Assembly: GCA_045837725.1 (NCBI GenBank)
Contig: JBEWZL010000030.1
Location: forward strand, 310,001-374,000
DNA from: Vermamoeba vermiformis
Lineage: Eukaryota > Tubulinea > Echinamoebida
Direction: 5' to 3'
Length of the DNA: 64,000 nt
The translations under genes and the position numbers were made by a program. Each line of letters begins with the position of its first letter. The stretch's first letter is position 1. Under the pieces are notes generated by a model. The model had not been told where the DNA came from and did no database searches. It worked only from the letters and a program-made list of their open reading frames with translations. Positions 58,612 through 64,000 of the stretch are shown one piece after another.

Positions 58612-60191
58612 TTACTCGTCCTTCTTCAAACGCTTATAAGGAGCATCACCAGAGATAACACGATCCAGGGTGTTGCTGATGGTCTCCTCGCTGAAGCTGT
58701 CGATCAAAACGAATTTGGATCGCTTAGCATAGTAGACGACAACACTGGGCTTAGAGCTGTCGGCAATTTCGAACTTGTCAAGGAAGCTTTGAGCTTGGTT
58801 GCGATCGACCCAAACGAACTCGAACGGGTCGTTGTGGAACTTGGTCGCGAGGGCCTTGTAGACCTTCATTTGCTCGGCGTCGACGTAGTCGTTACGAGAA
58901 GGTTTGTTTTCTTCGGACAATTGAACATCCAACAAACCAATGACGCAGATTGTCTTGGCGCAGACACTAACGAATCCGGATTAGTACGCCTGAATATGGT
59001 AGAGAATTTAATAGGTACCTTTCGACGTTGTCCTTAGTGACCTCCTCGATGTTTTTGGCCTTCTTAGTGACTTGAATGGCACTAGGGGTTGGCTTGGTTC
59101 CTTCTGAGGCAGTTGATCCAGCGCTCTCGGTGGTAGTTTGTTGAGATTTCTTGGGAGTCTCAGTGGTAGAACTCTTAGAGCTTGTCGGGGTGTATTGACT
59201 CAAGAACTCGATGAGTGCTTCGGGCTTAATCTCTCCTTCGTAACGGACTGGTTCTGCGCCCTTTGACGGCACTACCAACAAAGTGGGGAACGAGTCCACG
59301 TTGTATTGATCAACAACATCTTTGCTCTTTTGATGGACCTCACCGAAGAGGAGCTCCTTGTGGAATCTCATGCCAAGGGACTTGAGTACTGGAGGAGTGG
59401 TCGACTTGGAAGTAAATAACAAGACGTGAGGCAGATCCGCAGACTTCTCCAAGAATGTATTAAGAGCGTCAACGCTGGCTACTTTAGTGATGGCGGCTTG
59501 TAAGTTTTGAATGGCAAAGTCGGCAATAGAGCGTGCGCTTCCTGATCACGAGAAAACTTCGTTAGAGGAGGAGTGCTCCCGTAGCGAAACCTTTTATTCA
59601 TATCCACTTACTATCTCCCTTGTAAGTAGGCACTTCGTGACCTCCGGGCAAGAACAATTTCAAGGTAGGATAACCCTCAACCCTAAATGAGTCCGTTAGA
59701 TTCCAAAGATCCGTATCGTTCTAATTTGAAATTGCACTTACTTATATTTGGCGCACAAAGATTGTTCGACAGTGCAATCTACTTTGCCAATGTTCACGAT
59801 TCCTAAAGGAAGCAGAATCCGTTAGTTGGTACTGGTACCACGTCATCAATAGGAGAATTGCATTGCAATAATACCCAATAATTTGAAAATAATTTGCATA
59901 ATTCGACATTAGATATTAGTTAAAGTGCTGATGGTTTGTGCACTAAAGAGTGGTCGGATAATAAAAAACGGAGATCTTACCCTTCAAGTTCGTTCCAACT
60001 TGGTCCCAGGTGGGTGCAAGTTGTTTGCAATGTCCACACCATGGTGCATAGAATTTAACAAAGTAAGGGACCTTGGTTTTGAGGACCTCCTTGTCGAATG
60101 TTTTGGAGGTCAGTGAAACCACGTCCGCGCTGGCGAGAACTGTAAGCACTAAGCTTACGAGCACAATGGCCTGAAGTATTGATTTGTTCAT
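58612..60191 (-). CDS. Protein disulfide isomerase family protein
   Basis: ER thiol-disulfide enzyme. The ATG at 60191 starts a signal peptide (LQAIVLVSLVLTVLASADVV). A thioredoxin domain follows with active site FYAPWCGHCKQLAPTW, then VDCTVEQSLCAKYKVEGYPT with the cis-Pro region. Two further thioredoxin-like folds lack CxxC: one with HVLLFTSKST and VDSFPTLLVVPSKG, then a Ser/Thr/Lys linker, then one with FEFVWVDRNQAQSFL and SVVVYYAKRS. So it has one active and two inactive domains, like PDIA6-type proteins in spirit but with a different order. The C-terminus is KKDE-stop rather than KDEL or HDEL, so ER retrieval, if any, is unusual. About six exons. Confidence 0.9.
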
Positions 60192-60624
60192 GGATTATTT
60201 GTTGCGTTTTGAATTGAGTATTTGAAACTATTGAAACAGAGGGAAACAAAAACAAAAAGGACAACGTGACGTCATTACTCAGAACATTATTATCTAAAGT
60301 AGCAAGTACTACAAGATGCTGTAGAATGCAAGAAATAAGCGCTGTACGCATTGCTCTCTTGTGCTGCACTGCTGAGGAAGTCAGATCCTGCATTAATCCC
60401 TCGATCACGTTCAAATGAGATTTTCTTGGGTTATATCATATTTACCTGACGACTAAATTAATAAACTTCACGAACGTGATGTTTCAAATAATAGGGTAAT
60501 TTCTAGTATGTGTTCTAACAGGGCCGTCGACGTTGGAAAAATCTCTCGTGTAAAAGTTTTTCTTTATCATTTTTTTGCTCGACCTTCGGACACAGAAGCT
60601 CATTAAACACCAGGAAACGATAAT
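60192..60624. promoter_or_regulatory. Divergent promoter region, PDI / clathrin heavy chain
   Basis: 433 bp between head-to-head genes. No clear TATA box. A CTCGTGTAAAAG word occurs near 60547, similar to the inner word of the element's inverted repeat but not identical. No gene seen. Confidence 0.45.
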
Positions 60625-63600
60625 ATGGAGCCTCCAGTTAAATTACAGTGTCTTGTGGAGGTTGGTGTCGATTATTAACACGGCCGGAAATGTTATTATT
60701 AAATCCGAAGTAGCCGTTTCATCAAAAATATTATGGATAATAGGCTTCGATTTAGCATATTGAAGGGTATATTTTAACGATTTTTTTATAGTTGACCTCG
60801 TTGGGCGTGGACCCAAACAACATCAACTTCCAAAAGGTTACCCTGCAGTCCGATAAGTTCGTCTGCGTCAGGGAGCCTTCCCCTACGGACCCTACTGCCT
60901 CCACCTTGGTAATTGTTGATATGAGCCAGCCTAATCAGCCTAGAAGAACTGGCATCAAGGGAGACAGCGCCATCATGCATCCAAAGGGCAACATCTTGGC
61001 TTTGAAGGGTAATTTATCAATATCCGTCGTGTAATAATTATGAACCGATTATTTTATATCGTGCCTTCATATAATTTCCTTTAATATTTCGTTTTTTCAA
61101 AATATTCAAAAAAACATTTTGAGGGCAATCTGCTCGATCAACCCTTGTGACCAACATCCAAACAATTAATTAACCTCATTATTATAGCCTCCACCGATGC
61201 TCAGAAATTACAAGTTATTAATATTACTGAACGAAAACTTGTCAAAGAACATCAGATGCCGCAACCCGTTTCATTTTGGAAATGGATTTCAGACACTACC
61301 ATTGCTATTGTTTCTCAAACCGCAGTTTTCCACTGGAGCATTGAGGACGGTAAGCGAATTTATACGCTCGATATTTTTTTTTCTGTCTAATTTTCCGATC
61401 CACAAATTTTTTAATTAATTGTAATATTAGATTCTGCCCCCAGAAAGATTTTCGATCGTGCTCCCGAATTGAGCGACCATCAAGTAATTAATTATCACGT
61501 TAATGGTAATGGTCAATGGATGGTTTTGGTTGGCATTGCTCCCAGAGTAAGTTCCGCCCGTATTATTTTCCTTATATAGGCATGAATAACGATATCTTTG
61601 CGTGCAGGACGGTCGTGTCGTCGGTAACATGCAATTGTACTCTGCTGAGCGTAAAGTCAGCCAAACTATTCCTGGTCACGCAGCCGCTTTCACTGAAATG
61701 ACTTTGCCCGGTCAAACTCAACCCTCAACTTTTATTTGCTTCGCTTCTCGCAATGACCCCGCTGCTGCTAAATTCTACGTGTTCGAAGTCGGCAAGAAGG
61801 ATACTGTCAGAAAGGCTACTGACATCTTCTTTGCCCCGAACGATGCCGCTGACTTCCCGCTCGCCATCGTTGTTTCACCCAAGACTCAATTGGCCTACAT
61901 GATCACCAAGCAAGGCACTTTGTACATCTACGAGTTGTCCACTGCCAAGCTCGTGTTCATGACCAAGTTCAGTCAAACTGTCGTCTTCACTGCTTGCTTG
62001 CACGAGGGTACTGACGGTGCCTTGGCTGTCAACCTCAAGGGTCAATTGTTGTCCGTTGCTGTCAACCCTGCCACTATCGTTCCTTACATTGTCAACACTT
62101 TGCAAGACTTCGAGTTGGCAAAGGCTGTCGCTTCTCGCGGCAACTTCCCTGGTGGTGAAGATTTGTTCAGACGTCAATTTGAGGCTTTGTTCAGAGCTGG
62201 CCAATACGATCAAGCCGTCGCTGTTGCCGTCGAAGCTCCCGCCCTCAGAACCAAGCAAACTATTCAAATGTTCCAATCTCTTCCCACCGTCCCTGGCAAA
62301 CAACCCTTCATTATGCAATACTTCCTCATGTTGTTGGAGCGCGGCAAGTTGAACAAGACTGAAGCTGTCGAATTGGCTCGCCCTGTTTTGCAACAAGGCC
62401 GAAAGGATCTCGTCGAGAAGTGGATCAACGAAGACAAGGTAATTTTTAAATTCTTTTGTTATTTGCATCTAATTATCCTAAGTCGTATGATGATACACTT
62501 CTATGATCTCTATGATTATAACTTACCTCCTACTCGAACTGAGACTTGAATATTTGAATTTCACACGATTTGTCAATCACAGAACAATCGACTAATAATT
62601 TGCACTAGTTCGAAGCCAGTGAAGAATTGGGAGATTTGTGCCGCACTGCTGATCCCAAGCTTGCTTTGAGCGTCTACGTTCGCGCTGGAGCTCAAGACAA
62701 GGTTATTCTTTTGTTGGCCGAGACTGGTCAATTCGTTGCCCTCGTCAAGTACGCTCAACAAAAGAACTACACTCCCGACTACATGGCCCTCTTGACTGCT
62801 CTTGTCGTCAGCAACCCTGCCGGTGCTGCTGAATTCGCCAAGGTTTTGATGCTCAATGAGGCTGGCTCTTTGGTCGACAAGTCTGCCGTTCTTGACTTGT
62901 TCATCAACAAGGGCAAGATTCAAGAAATCAGCACTGTCATGTTGGACGTCATGACTGGTGACAAGCCCGAAGATGGTGCTTTGCAAACCAAATTGCTCGA
63001 AGTCAACTTGTCTTACAACCCTGCCGCTGCTGACTTCATTTTGGGCCGCGGAATTTTCACTCGCTTCAACACCAAGCGCATTGCCGAGTTGTGCGAGAGC
63101 AAGGCTCTTTACTTGCGCGCTCTTGAGCTCTTCGATGACGCTCGTGACGCCCGTCGTGTCATTCAACAACACGGTGACACCATTGACAACAGCCAATTCT
63201 GGGTTGATTACTTTGCTCGCTGGGCTACCAACCCCACTGAAATGCTTGACTTGTTGCGCGACTTGTTGAAGAACAACTTGACCAAGAACTTGACCAACGC
63301 CGTCTTGATTGCCCAAAAGTACACTGCTCCTGACAAGCTCAACCCCAACACTGTCATCAAGTTGTTCGAGGAAGTTAACAGCAACGAGGGCAAGTTCATG
63401 TACTTGCAAGGCATCGTCGCTTTCACTCAAGACCCCGAGATTGTTTACAACTACATCGAGTCTGCTGCCAAGTCCGGTCAAATCAAGGAAGTCGAACGTG
63501 TCGTCCACGAGAACAACAGCTACGACGGTGCTCGTGTTCGTGACTTCTTGATGGAAGCCAGATTGCCCGATCAAATGCCTCTCATTATTGTTTGCAACAA

Positions 63601-64000
63601 GTTCAACTTCGTCAACGAGTTGACCAACTACCTCTACCGCAACGGTATGAAACAATACATTGAAGCCTACGTTCAAAACTTCCCCGTCAACACACCCGCT
63701 GTCGTTGGTGCTCTTTTGGACAATGAGGCCAACGAAGACTTCATTCGTGGCTTGCTCCAAACTGTTGGTGGCTTGTGCTCCGTCGAATTGTTGGTTGATG
63801 AAGTCGAGAAGCGCAACAAGTTGAAGATTTTGCAAGGTTGGTTGGAGAAGAGAGTCTCTGAAAGCAACAAGGAACCCGCCACTCACAACGCTTTGGCCAA
63901 GATCTACATCGATACTCAACGTGACGCTGAGGCCTTCTTGACCACCAACATGTTCTACGACAGCAAGGTCGTCGGCAAATACTGCGAGAGCCGCAACCCT
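60625..64000 (+). CDS. CLTC: Clathrin heavy chain (3' end outside the window)
   Basis: Structural triskelion leg of clathrin coats in endocytosis and Golgi traffic. The start is a 12-codon exon at 60625-60660 (MEPPVKLQCLVE), which aligns with the PIxFQExxQL start of other clathrins; exon 2 at 60792 continues LTSLGVDPNNINFQKVTLQS. Further exons are at 61188-61349, 61431-61546, 61608-62438 and 62609 onward. Seen: DKFVCVREPS, WKWISDTTIAIVSQTAVFHW (propeller), GEDLFRRQFEALFRAGQYDQ and the clathrin repeat region (VILLLAETGQFVALVKYAQQ; YVQNFPVNTPAVVGALLDNE). About 918 codons of the expected 1,700 are visible. Codon bias is strong. No damage seen. Confidence 0.97.

Noticed and set aside
62573-63919. 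448-codon minus-strand frame at the window end
   Set aside because: It is the antisense of the clathrin heavy chain, produced by its biased codons.

Overview
The window is nuclear DNA of a unicellular eukaryote. Nearly every gene is split by short AT-rich GT-AG introns of about 50-400 nt. Genes are packed on both strands with small gaps, and the products are typically eukaryotic: clathrin heavy chain, deoxyhypusine synthase, CSTF2, RhoGEF, RasGAP, PDI and myo-inositol-3-phosphate synthase. Receptor-like genes, a phospholipase B-like enzyme and plant-type LRRs suggest a free-living amoeboid protist (Amoebozoa or Heterolobosea). I cannot decide between these from sequence alone.

Layout. 0-9 kb: a partial unknown gene after a T-poor edge, then on the minus strand a DUF4185-like secreted protein, deoxyhypusine synthase, a class C-like GPCR with a bacterial-type ligand-binding ectodomain, and phosphomannomutase. 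9-24 kb: RhoGEF, catalase, a GPI-type surface protein, CSTF2, an acylated ER/K-helix protein and a PEP-synthase-like ATP-binding protein. 24.5-32.7 kb: a PA-domain 7TM protein with a small membrane protein, a RIFT-barrel surface protein, and a second PA-7TM gene. 32.8-39.4 kb: two divergent genes sharing a 52-bp promoter. Each carries a Pol III gene in an intron, tRNA-Leu in one and 5S rRNA in the other. 40-51 kb: a small secreted protein, an LRR-TM-RasGAP receptor, an inverted second copy of the PA-7TM/small membrane protein pair, and phospholipase B-like. 51.6-56.1 kb: a DNA transposon-like element. 56.2-64 kb: INO1, a PDI family protein and the clathrin heavy chain, which runs off the end.

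The most novel object is the element at about 51.6-56.1 kb. It holds a DDE-type transposase-like gene, a TET/JBP-type 2-oxoglutarate dioxygenase with the complete HxD...H...R set once a 49-nt intron is removed, and a third unknown ORF. It is bounded by a candidate imperfect terminal inverted repeat, and its right end lies about 100 bp upstream of INO1. Transposase linked to TET/JBP is known from fungal KDZ elements; this appears to be an independent protist version with a different transposase.

Several otherwise conserved genes need a one-base length change, mostly in a short homopolymer, to keep frame. I read these as probable assembly errors rather than decay.
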